A stretch of DNA of 16,220 nucleotides. Source: an uncultured Prevotella sp. (GTDB lineage Bacteria; Bacteroidota; Bacteroidia; Bacteroidales; Bacteroidaceae). Below, piece after piece: positions 1-6,009 of the stretch; positions within the stretch are counted from its first letter, which is position 1, and every line of letters starts with the position of its first letter. The notes under the pieces were generated by a model that had not been told where the DNA came from, made no database searches, and saw only the letters and a list, made by a program, of their open reading frames with translations. The stretch covers positions 1 to 16,220 of the forward strand of contig CAJMAO010000030.1 of assembly GCA_905211345.1 (NCBI GenBank), read 5' to 3'. A program made the position numbers and the translations under genes.

Positions 1-305
1 ATTTTCATTTACTTTGTTTTTGTTTTCATCTCATACTTGTACAATGAAAATCTGGAAAATTCTGCCATAATGGATAATAAGCAAAAGCGCCCACATCCAA
101 GTTATATGTACCCCGCACCAGTGTCGGCGGTTTATATATGTCTTGGTGTGGGTTTGTTTATTATTATATTATGGCGGGCAGTCCAGAGCCTCAGCACTGT
201 AATCATAAACAAAGTATCCCGCACCTTTTTTGTTATGTGTCTGCAACGAAAATTTTTACATTTTTATTTACTCACATTATTATTAATTCAAAAAACAAAA
301 CGAAA
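1..305. other. AT-rich leader region without a convincing gene
   Basis: I see no reliable gene here. There is one imperfect hairpin: CCCGCACCA at 112-120 can pair with TGGTGTGGG at 144-152 (9 bp, one G-T pair, 23-base loop), followed by a T-rich stretch. It could end a transcript entering from the left, but the large loop makes this weak. CCCGCACC recurs at 218-225. No good TAnnTTTG promoter for the lipoprotein at 306 was found, so its promoter is unassigned. Confidence 0.4.
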
Positions 306-309
306 ATGA
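70..309 (+). CDS. Possible small single-pass membrane protein (doubtful)
   Basis: An open frame begins at ATG 70 and would give 79 residues. The first 40 or so look protein-like: a basic start with several prolines, then a hydrophobic segment (AVYICLGVGLFIIILWRAV) that could cross the membrane. After that the frame has low-complexity, AT-driven composition, and it ends by overlapping the start of the lipoprotein at 306. It might be a decayed or frameshifted small membrane protein, or chance. I recognise no family and see no ribosome binding site. Confidence 0.15.
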   Translation: MDNKQKRPHPSYMYPAPVSAVYICLGVGLFIIILWRAVQSLSTVIINKVSRTFFVMCLQRKFLHFYLLTLLLIQKTKRK

Positions 310-677
310 AAACATTAAGGTATGTAGGAATGGCCTTGCTGGCCGTTGTGTTGTGTTTTAATTTGGCGTCATGTTCCGATGATGACGATGATGACAATTC
401 TATCCCGACATTGACAGAGCTGGTAGGAAGTGTGTGGGAAGGTTCCACTGACAACGGGTTTAACGTTGAGGTCACCATTGAGACGGCTACGCAAGTTAGG
501 GTGGTCGTTACAGGCAAGGGCGTGAATGACGACTCGACGCACAGCTTTACTTATGACGAGGAAACGGGTACGGCGCGCTTCCAGTATGACGGTACAGATT
601 GTGTGGCAAGCATAAAGGGTAATTCAATGACTGTTAATTTGGGCACATTTAAGGCAAATCTTCGTCGGACGAAATGA
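306..677 (+). CDS. Small surface lipoprotein with Asp-rich export signal
   Basis: A 123-residue predicted lipoprotein. Residues 1-22 are a signal peptide (MKTLRYVGMALLAVVLCF...), with a lipobox LASC placing the lipidated cysteine at 23. It is followed at once by Ser and six Asp. In Bacteroidetes a Ser plus acidic run straight after the lipid-bearing Cys is the known lipoprotein export signal that sends the protein to the outer face of the outer membrane. The remaining 90 or so residues look beta-rich (SVWEGSTDNGFNVEVTIETA...), in the style of small lipocalin-like Bacteroidetes lipoproteins, but I recognise no named family. The frame is open further upstream, but ATG 306 gives the proper signal peptide. 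It is a single gene with its own terminator. Confidence 0.8.
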   Translation: MKTLRYVGMALLAVVLCFNLASCSDDDDDDNSIPTLTELVGSVWEGSTDNGFNVEVTIETATQVRVVVTGKGVNDDSTHSFTYDEETGTARFQYDGTDCVASIKGNSMTVNLGTFKANLRRTK

Positions 678-694
678 TTTTCCCTACAGGCTTG

Positions 695-733
695 ACGGCG
701 GCAGGGCGTTATGCGCTTTGCCGCCGTTTTATT
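695..733 (+). terminator. Rho-independent terminator of the first lipoprotein
   Basis: A 14-bp stem (695-708 with 714-727, two G-T pairs) with loop TTATG is followed by TTTTATTTTTAT. It lies 17 bases after the stop codon at 677. Confidence 0.85.
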
Positions 734-762
734 TTTATGTAATTGATTATGGCCGTTGCAGG

Positions 763-793
763 TTGTTTTTGTCGCCTGTTTTTGCTAACTTTG
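763..793 (+). promoter_or_regulatory. Bacteroidetes-type promoter of ligA
   Basis: The -7 element TAACTTTG is at 786-793 and a -33 TTG is at 763-765, spaced 20 bp. This fits the primary sigma factor consensus of the phylum. Transcription would begin near 800, about 28 bases before the ligA start. Confidence 0.65.
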
Positions 794-827
794 CGCCAAG
801 AAAGGATTTTATTAAAAACAAGTCAAA

Positions 828-2825
828 ATGGACGAAAAGCAACGGATATTACAGCTCAGGCAAGAGTTGAACGAACATAATTACAAATATTACGTATTAA
901 ACCAACCTACGATAAGCGATCAAGATTTCGACTTCATGATGCACGAGCTTCAGGAGCTTGAAGCCAAACATCCCGAGATGGCCGACCCCGACTCGCCCAC
1001 GCAGCGCGTCGGCAGCGATGTCAGTGCGGAGTTTCGCCAGGTGGCGCATAAGTATCCCATGCTCTCGCTTGCCAACACTTATAGTGAGCAGGACGTGGCC
1101 GACTTCTACAATAGCGTGAAGAAAGGCCTCGGCTGCGAGGATTTCGAGATATGTTGCGAAATGAAGTATGACGGGTTGTCTATTTCGTTGACTTACGTTG
1201 ACGGCCGCCTGACGCAGGCCGTGACGCGCGGCGACGGCCTGCAGGGCGACGACGTTACGGCCAACGTGCGCACGATACGCTCGATTCCGCTCGTGCTTAA
1301 GGATGGCGATTGGCCGCGTGAGTTTGAGATACGCGGCGAGATACTGCTGCCCTGGCATGAGTTCGAGCGCATCAACGCAGAGCGCGAGGCCGCCGAGGAA
1401 CCGCTCTTCGCCAACCCGCGCAACGCAGCCAGCGGCACTCTGAAGAGCCTCGACCCGAAAGTGGCCGCCTCTCGACGTCTTGACGCATACCTTTATTATC
1501 TGCTCGGCGACGGCGTTGAGGGCGACGGGCATTATGAGAACTTGATGCGCGCCCGTTCGTGGGGCTTTAAGATAAGCGAAGGCATGCGCAAGGTGAAGAC
1601 CCTGCAGGAGATTTACGACTTCATAAACTATTGGGACACGGAGCGCAAGCGTCTGCCCGTAGCCACTGACGGCATTGTGCTTAAGGTCAATTCGCTGCGC
1701 CAACAGCGCGCTTTGGGCTACACGGCGAAAAGCCCCCGTTGGGCCATCGCCTATAAGTTTAAGGCCGAGCGTGAGTGTACTCGGCTCAATGAAGTAACCT
1801 ATCAAGTTGGCCGCACGGGGCAGATTACGCCCGTTGCAAACATGGAGCCGGTGCAGTTGGCCGGTACGACGGTGCGCCGCGCCACGCTCAACAATGAGGA
1901 CTTCATACGCAGTTTAGACTTGCATGCGGGTGACTACGTGTACGTAGAGAAGGGTGGGGAAATCATACCGAAGATAGTAGGTGTCGATACGTCACGCCGT
2001 TCGGCTGACGCACGCCCCGTGAGGTTCATCGCCCGCTGTCCCGAATGTGGGGCGGAGCTTGTGCGCTACGAGGGTGAAGCCGCTTACTACTGCCCCAACG
2101 ACGTCGGTTGTCCGCCGCAGATAAAGGGGCGCATAGAGCATTTCATATCGAGAAAGGCGATGAACATCGACAGCCTCGGCCCTGAAACCGTTGACGAATA
2201 CTATCGTCGCGGACTAATCCACAATGTGGCCGACCTGTACGACATCCGTGTCGAGCAAATCAACGGCGACGGCAGCCGTCAGAAGTCGGCAGAGCGTGTG
2301 GTAGACGGCATAGCCGCTTCACGTCAAGTGCCGTTCGAACGAGTTGTGTTCGCCCTCGGCATACGTTTCGTCGGCGAAACATCGGCGCGCCTGTTGGCCC
2401 GTAAATTCAAAAACATCGACGCCCTTGCCGCGGCCACTCTGCAAGAACTGACTGACGTTGACGGTATTGGCGAGGTGATAGCAAAGAGCGTTATCACGTA
2501 TTTCCACAATCCAGCCAACATCGAGATTGTCAACCGCCTGCGCGCCTATGGACTGCAAATGCAGTTGAGCGACGAGCAGATGCAGGCGCAGGGTACGAAA
2601 CTTGAAGGTAAGAGTATTGTTATCAGCGGCGTGTTCGCCCGCCACAGTCGCGACGAGTACAAACGGATAATAGAAGAAAACGGCGGCAAGAATGTCGGCA
2701 GCATTAGCGGGAAGACCTCCTTCATACTTGCAGGTGACAACATGGGACCGGCCAAATTGCAAAAGGCGGAGAAGCTCGGAGTGCCCATTGTGGATGAAGA
2801 CACGTTTTTGGAAATGATTAAGTGA
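828..2825 (+). CDS. ligA: NAD+-dependent DNA ligase LigA
   Basis: This enzyme seals nicks between adjacent 3'-OH and 5'-phosphate ends in duplex DNA, using NAD+, during replication and repair. The protein has 665 residues, normal for the family. The domains appear in order: the Ia region near residues 1-60, with the NAD-contacting tyrosines (HNYKYY, 17-22); the adenylation domain, with nucleophile Lys113 in KYDG and the TDGIVLKVN motif near 280-288; the OB fold near 325-400; a four-cysteine zinc finger (Cys404, 407, 422, 428); helix-hairpin-helix repeats near 440-580 (DVDGIGEVIAKS); and a C-terminal BRCT domain near 590-665. All key residues are intact. It has its own promoter and ends at a hairpin shared with the convergent regulator gene. 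GC content is higher than on the right side of the window. Confidence 0.97.
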   Translation: MDEKQRILQLRQELNEHNYKYYVLNQPTISDQDFDFMMHELQELEAKHPEMADPDSPTQRVGSDVSAEFRQVAHKYPMLSLANTYSEQDVADFYNSVKKGLGCEDFEICCEMKYDGLSISLTYVDGRLTQAVTRGDGLQGDDVTANVRTIRSIPLVLKDGDWPREFEIRGEILLPWHEFERINAEREAAEEPLFANPRNAASGTLKSLDPKVAASRRLDAYLYYLLGDGVEGDGHYENLMRARSWGFKISEGMRKVKTLQEIYDFINYWDTERKRLPVATDGIVLKVNSLRQQRALGYTAKSPRWAIAYKFKAERECTRLNEVTYQVGRTGQITPVANMEPVQLAGTTVRRATLNNEDFIRSLDLHAGDYVYVEKGGEIIPKIVGVDTSRRSADARPVRFIARCPECGAELVRYEGEAAYYCPNDVGCPPQIKGRIEHFISRKAMNIDSLGPETVDEYYRRGLIHNVADLYDIRVEQINGDGSRQKSAERVVDGIAASRQVPFERVVFALGIRFVGETSARLLARKFKNIDALAAATLQELTDVDGIGEVIAKSVITYFHNPANIEIVNRLRAYGLQMQLSDEQMQAQGTKLEGKSIVISGVFARHSRDEYKRIIEENGGKNVGSISGKTSFILAGDNMGPAKLQKAEKLGVPIVDEDTFLEMIK

Positions 2826-2832
2826 CTTGCCG

Positions 2833-2878
2833 AATGCTTTGACGCGAAGTGGAAAACGCCGCTTCGCGTCAAAGCATT
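2833..2878. terminator. Two-way terminator between ligA and the LuxR-type gene
   Basis: The arms 2833-2849 and 2862-2878 are perfect 17-base inverted copies. Inner pairs extend the stem to about 20 bp around loop AAAACG. A short T run follows on the plus strand (TTTTAT). The hairpin lies 7 bases after the ligA stop, and its right arm contains the last codons and stop (2869-2871) of the minus-strand gene. Confidence 0.85.
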
Positions 2879-3627
2879 TTATAATTGGTGGCGTATGTCA
2901 AGGCGGCAGCTATGTTCTTGACATCAAACTTTTTGAATATGTTTTTCCTGTACTTCTTTATCGTGTCAACCGACTTGCATAGCCGGTCGGCAATGTCGTA
3001 AATGGTAAACCCTTGCGCCGAGAGGATTAGTATGCTGCGCTCCGCGTCTCGCAATGGGCTTATTTCTTTTTCAATCCATTCATGCTTGTCCATTAAATAT
3101 TCATAATACCTGCTTGAATCCGATTTCCTTATTACGACATGTCCCGGCGTTTGCTTTGCCGATGTGCCGATGGTGCATAGCGCAAGCCACAAGCGTCCGC
3201 TTCTTGACAGCGCCAACGGCGTAAGATGATGGTTTACAAGCCGTTGCCTTTTCATCTGCACCAAGGGGAAGTCGTAAGTTATCGTGTGCATCGTCCGTTC
3301 TTCAATCGGGAACCGTGCGAACATTTCACAGGCCGCCATGTTTATCTCAATGAATTTGCGTTGCTCGCTTTCGGGTATGTGGTTGAAGTACAGTCCGTAG
3401 TCAAAAAACTCGATGTTGCAGGCCGGTTTGCCCAAAAGATACGCCATGTTGGTTGACTCGTAGATGAACTTCCGCTTGGCGTAATCGATTATGTACACGA
3501 ACCTGTCGGTGGTTTGCGCCAACGCCTTGGCCATGCTAATGAAGGTTTCGGTCTTCATTTGTGCGTTAGGCGGAATGTCGTCAGTGTCTCCATGTATTAT
3601 AAGGAAGTTGTTTCTGCGTATTTCCAT
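2869..3627 (-). CDS. Orphan LuxR-type transcriptional regulator with PAS-like N-terminus
   Basis: A 252-residue protein. Residues about 190-250 form a LuxR/GerE-type helix-turn-helix: LRDAERSILILSAQGFTIYDIADRL followed by the recognition-helix segment CKSVDTIKKYRKNIFKKF and a closing helix. The N-terminal 150 or so residues contain a stretch resembling a PAS sensor (DRFVYIIDYAKRKFIYES...LLGK, near 41-67). There is no receiver domain, so it is not a classical response regulator, and no membrane segment, so it should be cytoplasmic. Many Bacteroidetes carry such PAS-like plus LuxR proteins of unknown ligand. It is divergent from the lipoprotein-barrel-lipoprotein cluster at 3821, which makes that cluster a candidate target (inference). 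The start ATG at 3627 is supported by an upstream TAnnTTTG element; Met24 is an alternative start. Confidence 0.8.
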   Translation of the reverse strand: MEIRRNNFLIIHGDTDDIPPNAQMKTETFISMAKALAQTTDRFVYIIDYAKRKFIYESTNMAYLLGKPACNIEFFDYGLYFNHIPESEQRKFIEINMAACEMFARFPIEERTMHTITYDFPLVQMKRQRLVNHHLTPLALSRSGRLWLALCTIGTSAKQTPGHVVIRKSDSSRYYEYLMDKHEWIEKEISPLRDAERSILILSAQGFTIYDIADRLCKSVDTIKKYRKNIFKKFDVKNIAAALTYATNYKML

Positions 3628-3668
3628 TCGGTTGCTTATATCGTGTTTTTATTGGTATGATGTTATTG

Positions 3669-3676
3669 CAAATGTA
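3669..3676 (-). promoter_or_regulatory. Candidate -7 element for the LuxR-type gene
   Basis: On the minus strand this reads TACATTTG, a full match to TAnnTTTG, 41 bases upstream of the start codon. I find no good -33 element at the usual spacing, so the promoter may be weak or depend on an activator. Confidence 0.45.
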
Positions 3677-3757
3677 CGGAAATTAAGCAAGAAAACATCT
3701 TTCAGGTACACAAAAGTGTAAAATTTTAATATAAATGTCAGGTTTTTACCCTCGCCC

Positions 3758-3787
3758 TTGCGACATGTGTGCTTTTCAGTATATTTG
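3758..3787 (+). promoter_or_regulatory. Promoter of the lipoprotein-barrel-lipoprotein cluster
   Basis: TTG at 3758-3760, a 19-bp spacer and TATATTTG at 3780-3787 make a near-ideal Bacteroidetes promoter. It also shows that the coding region cannot sensibly begin at the in-frame TTG at 3758, and supports the ATG at 3821. Confidence 0.75.
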
Positions 3788-3820
3788 CGTAATACAAGAG
3801 TTCAGATAAAGTTACAGGTT

Positions 3821-4564
3821 ATGGGAGTAAAATCAAGTAAACATTTTTTCAGGCGGTTAGGGCGGTTTGCAAACGGCCTGATTGCCGTTGCGGTGTGTCC
3901 TGTTGCCGTTTCGTGCAGTGTTGCGAGCCTGTTCCATGAGGAGTTGGCTCGTGAAAACGCGGTCGTCGTGATGAACGATAGCACGAGATATGAGGGCAAG
4001 ACGCTTCTGCCCGACCTTACAGGCAAGACGTTGCGGTTTGTCACTGCTGACGGGCGGAGGCTTCGGTTGGCGTCAGACAGTGTGGCGGTGATGGCTTTCG
4101 AGCGTGACAGCGTTATGGCCGGAGCGTTCGTCTATGCGCCGTATAAAGACCAAGGCGGCAGGAAGAAGGATTCCGTTTGGATGAATTGCCTCGGCATGGG
4201 GCGGCATCTGCGCTTGGCGGCGGTCGGCTACAGCTGGCATTTCAACAGCCAAGGCAGCCTCGTGCCGGTGAGCTTTGCCGACGGCGACGCTTATCTGATA
4301 GGACTGAAGGAGGATGGAGTGGGCGAGTATCTTACTACGTATGGCAGGGCGAGAGCCGGTGTAATCCGTGCGTTGTGCAAGTTTCTTGCCGACGACCCTG
4401 TGCTTTGCGATAGGTTGGCATCAAAGGAAATCGACGCATACGACTTCGCTGAAATATGTCGTTTGTATTCACCGCAAGGTCATGATGACGGCGACGGAAT
4501 GAATGTACGCATGGCCTGGAACGCCAAAGCCGCACCGTGTGCGGAGAAAGGAGGTGGCGTATGA
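3821..4564 (+). CDS. Predicted lipoprotein, paralogue A of a flanking pair
   Basis: A 247-residue protein of unknown function. The start at 3821 was chosen because the promoter lies just upstream and a signal peptide follows: basic N-terminus, hydrophobic core near 17-30, then AVSC with Cys32 as probable lipidation site (the -3 residue is Ala, so the lipobox is not ideal). Residues 48-95 form a beta-rich segment (VVVMNDSTRYEGKTLLP...). Residues 187-218 carry a conserved C-terminal motif (ADDP..C.R....EID...IC..Y.P) also present in the lipoprotein at 5213; over those 32 positions I count 18 identities. The last 30 or so residues are an extra Gly/Asp-rich tail absent from the paralogue. Its stop overlaps the next start as ATGA, so the two genes are translationally linked. 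Confidence 0.8.
   Translation: MGVKSSKHFFRRLGRFANGLIAVAVCPVAVSCSVASLFHEELARENAVVVMNDSTRYEGKTLLPDLTGKTLRFVTADGRRLRLASDSVAVMAFERDSVMAGAFVYAPYKDQGGRKKDSVWMNCLGMGRHLRLAAVGYSWHFNSQGSLVPVSFADGDAYLIGLKEDGVGEYLTTYGRARAGVIRALCKFLADDPVLCDRLASKEIDAYDFAEICRLYSPQGHDDGDGMNVRMAWNAKAAPCAEKGGGV
4547..4555 (+). promoter_or_regulatory. Strong Shine-Dalgarno site inside the upstream gene
   Basis: AAAGGAGGT lies 5 bases before ATG 4561 and fixes that start over the in-frame GTG at 4537. It is unusual because Bacteroidetes genes rarely carry such a site, and no other gene in this window has one this strong. It encodes part of the Glu-Lys-Gly-Gly-Gly-Val end of the preceding lipoprotein. Confidence 0.75.
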
Positions 4565-5178
4565 AGCGCTTTACGGTTGCAATGTTCATTGCCTTTGCCT
4601 GCACAATGGCATCGAAGGTATGCGCCCAGCAGACCTGTTGGACGCAATATTCGGCGGCTTTGAATTATGAACGCTTTGGCGGAACATACGAGAAGTCGGG
4701 CTATACGCTGTCTGCCGACATCGATGTACACTGGCGCAGCCCCCTGTTCGGCTCGCTGTTGGTGGGCTACTCGTGGTATGACGGCTCGAAGCCTGTCACG
4801 GTCGATTACAGTACCGGCGCAGTCGACGACAACGTCTCCGACCGTAAGACGCAGCTGATGTTCGCCGTAGGCCCGGGGCTCGACCTGCTTAGCAACAACA
4901 TCGACCGCTTTTATCTCGCGCTTTATGGCGGATATGCCATTGTAAGATACGAGCACGCTTACTTTACCGGCACTGAAAGACACACGCCGGAGGACGACCT
5001 CGACGGCGTGATGTGCCTCGGACGCTTGGGGTACGAGCACCAGTTTGGCCGCTCTACCACCGTTGGTGTCTTCGTGCAAGGCTCTTATGCGGGCAAGGAG
5101 TTCAACTGGGGCGTGGGCTTGAGGGTCGGCTTCCGCACTTCGACCTTCAATGTAAAGAAGCCCATGCGCATGCGTTGA
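4561..5178 (+). CDS. Predicted small outer-membrane beta-barrel protein
   Basis: A 205-residue secreted protein. The signal peptide (MKRFTVAMFIAFACTMASKVCA) would be cut before Gln23. The mature part alternates hydrophobic and polar residues in segments rich in Gly, Tyr and aromatic residues (QYSAALNYERFGG, SLLVGYSWYDG, RFYLALYGGYAIVRYEHAYF, TVGVFVQGSYAGKEFNWGVGLRVGF). This is typical of an 8- to 10-stranded outer-membrane barrel of the OmpA/OmpW-like fold. The usual terminal aromatic residue is missing: the protein ends with a basic tail (KKPMRMR). It sits between two paralogous lipoproteins, overlaps the first by 4 bases and has a strong ribosome binding site, so the three products probably act together at the outer membrane. 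No specific family is recognised. Confidence 0.7.
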   Translation: MKRFTVAMFIAFACTMASKVCAQQTCWTQYSAALNYERFGGTYEKSGYTLSADIDVHWRSPLFGSLLVGYSWYDGSKPVTVDYSTGAVDDNVSDRKTQLMFAVGPGLDLLSNNIDRFYLALYGGYAIVRYEHAYFTGTERHTPEDDLDGVMCLGRLGYEHQFGRSTTVGVFVQGSYAGKEFNWGVGLRVGFRTSTFNVKKPMRMR

Positions 5179-5212
5179 ACAGCGTAGTTTTGTAAAATCA
5201 AAAGCATAAATT

Positions 5213-5833
5213 ATGAATAGGAAAGTTATATTGTCAGCCATACTCGGCTGCGTCGGCGTTGCGCTGTTTGTCTCGTGCCAGCTTGTCACCACTGTGGTCG
5301 ACGTGTCGCGTGAAGTAAAAAAGTACCCTGTAATAGTGACGTTTGAAGACGGCAGCACGCTGACGGGCGAGGCCAAGCTGCCCAACGGGGCTACAAAGAA
5401 AGTGACGGTGACCGACTCGCTCGACGTGAAACACAAGATAAAGTCGGAAGACATAGCAAGCCTGATTGCGTGGAACGAGAACGCTCCCGACGTGAAACAC
5501 GTGCTTTTCTACCGTGAAAAGACATGGCGGACGCTTGAGGAGATGGGCGAGCACCTTATGGTTTTGTCGCAGAGCGACGATTATTACATAGCCAAGAACG
5601 GCGTGATGACCATAAAAGGCCAGTATATCAACTTCTACGGCTACCGTCCCGGAGAAGAAGATGGCACATGGATTGGAGGAAAAGGCTATACAAAGGGCTC
5701 TGCACGGAAGGCTCTTTTGAAGTACCTTGCAGACGACCCCGACCTTTGCGAGAGGATAGAAAACAAGGAAATCGACCCTCTCGATTATGAAACAATCTGT
5801 TCAGAATATAAACCTACGTCAAATGAAAAATAG
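5213..5833 (+). CDS. Predicted lipoprotein, paralogue B of a flanking pair
   Basis: A 206-residue protein of unknown function. The signal peptide (MNRKVILSAILGCVGVALF) leads to lipobox FVSC with Cys22 as lipidation site; no acidic run follows, so a periplasm-facing position is plausible. Residues 40-90 (VIVTFEDGSTLTGEAKLP...KIKSEDIASLIAWNE) resemble the corresponding segment of the lipoprotein at 3821. Residues 170-201 (KYLADDPDLCERIENKEID...) match its C-terminal motif, including the two Cys. It begins 34 bases after the barrel gene with no clear promoter, so it is probably the third gene of the same operon. It lacks the extra tail of paralogue A. A hairpin followed by T residues at 5964-5993 may end the transcript. 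Confidence 0.8.
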   Translation: MNRKVILSAILGCVGVALFVSCQLVTTVVDVSREVKKYPVIVTFEDGSTLTGEAKLPNGATKKVTVTDSLDVKHKIKSEDIASLIAWNENAPDVKHVLFYREKTWRTLEEMGEHLMVLSQSDDYYIAKNGVMTIKGQYINFYGYRPGEEDGTWIGGKGYTKGSARKALLKYLADDPDLCERIENKEIDPLDYETICSEYKPTSNEK

Positions 5834-5870
5834 AAAAAATAGCGTTATTGTGGAATAACTGTTCAAGGCA

Positions 5871-5891
5871 TTGTTATAATAACAACGTTGT
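5871..5891. repeat. Two overlapping short palindromes
   Basis: TTGTTATAATAACAA (5871-5885, perfect 7-bp arms around one central A) overlaps ACAACGTTGT (5882-5891, perfect). They lie 38 bases after the lipoprotein stop. They could be protein-binding dyads or parts of a larger 3' structure. No gene starts just downstream on either strand, so an operator role is not obvious. Confidence 0.5.
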
Positions 5892-5902
5892 ATTGTTTTT
5901 AC

Positions 5903-5935
5903 TTATGCTGCAATATGTAGCATATTGCAGCATAA
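5903..5935. repeat. Perfect 15-bp AT-rich inverted repeat
   Basis: TTATGCTGCAATATG at 5903-5917 and its exact reverse complement at 5921-5935 enclose the loop TAG. No T run follows directly on either strand, so it is not a standard terminator, though it would stabilise a 3' end. Confidence 0.65.
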
Positions 5936-5963
5936 TTTATGGCATATTACAATGCGAAACATG

Positions 5964-5993
5964 GTCTTTCGTAGTTTGAAAGACTGTGTTTTT
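5964..5993 (+). terminator. Candidate terminator of the lipoprotein-barrel-lipoprotein cluster
   Basis: GTCTTTC (5964-5970) pairs with GAAAGAC (5978-5984), and a T run follows at 5989-5993. The stem is short, so termination may be partial. Confidence 0.5.
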
Positions 5994-6009
5994 AATTATA
6001 CGTCTTAGG

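Noticed and set aside
897..1805. Long minus-strand open frame (302 codons) opposite ligA
   Set aside because: It lies wholly within ligA, whose motifs are all intact. The antisense frame has no domain-like pattern and arises from GC-rich codon use.
3758..3820. N-terminal extension of lipoprotein A from the in-frame TTG at 3758
   Set aside because: This TTG is the -33 element of a near-ideal promoter, so it would not be transcribed. ATG 3821 gives a sensible signal peptide.
4480..5454. Minus-strand open frame (324 codons) across the barrel gene and parts of both lipoproteins
   Set aside because: The plus-strand genes have signal peptides, a promoter, a ribosome binding site and a paralogous pair. 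The antisense frame is compositionally odd and has no recognisable features.
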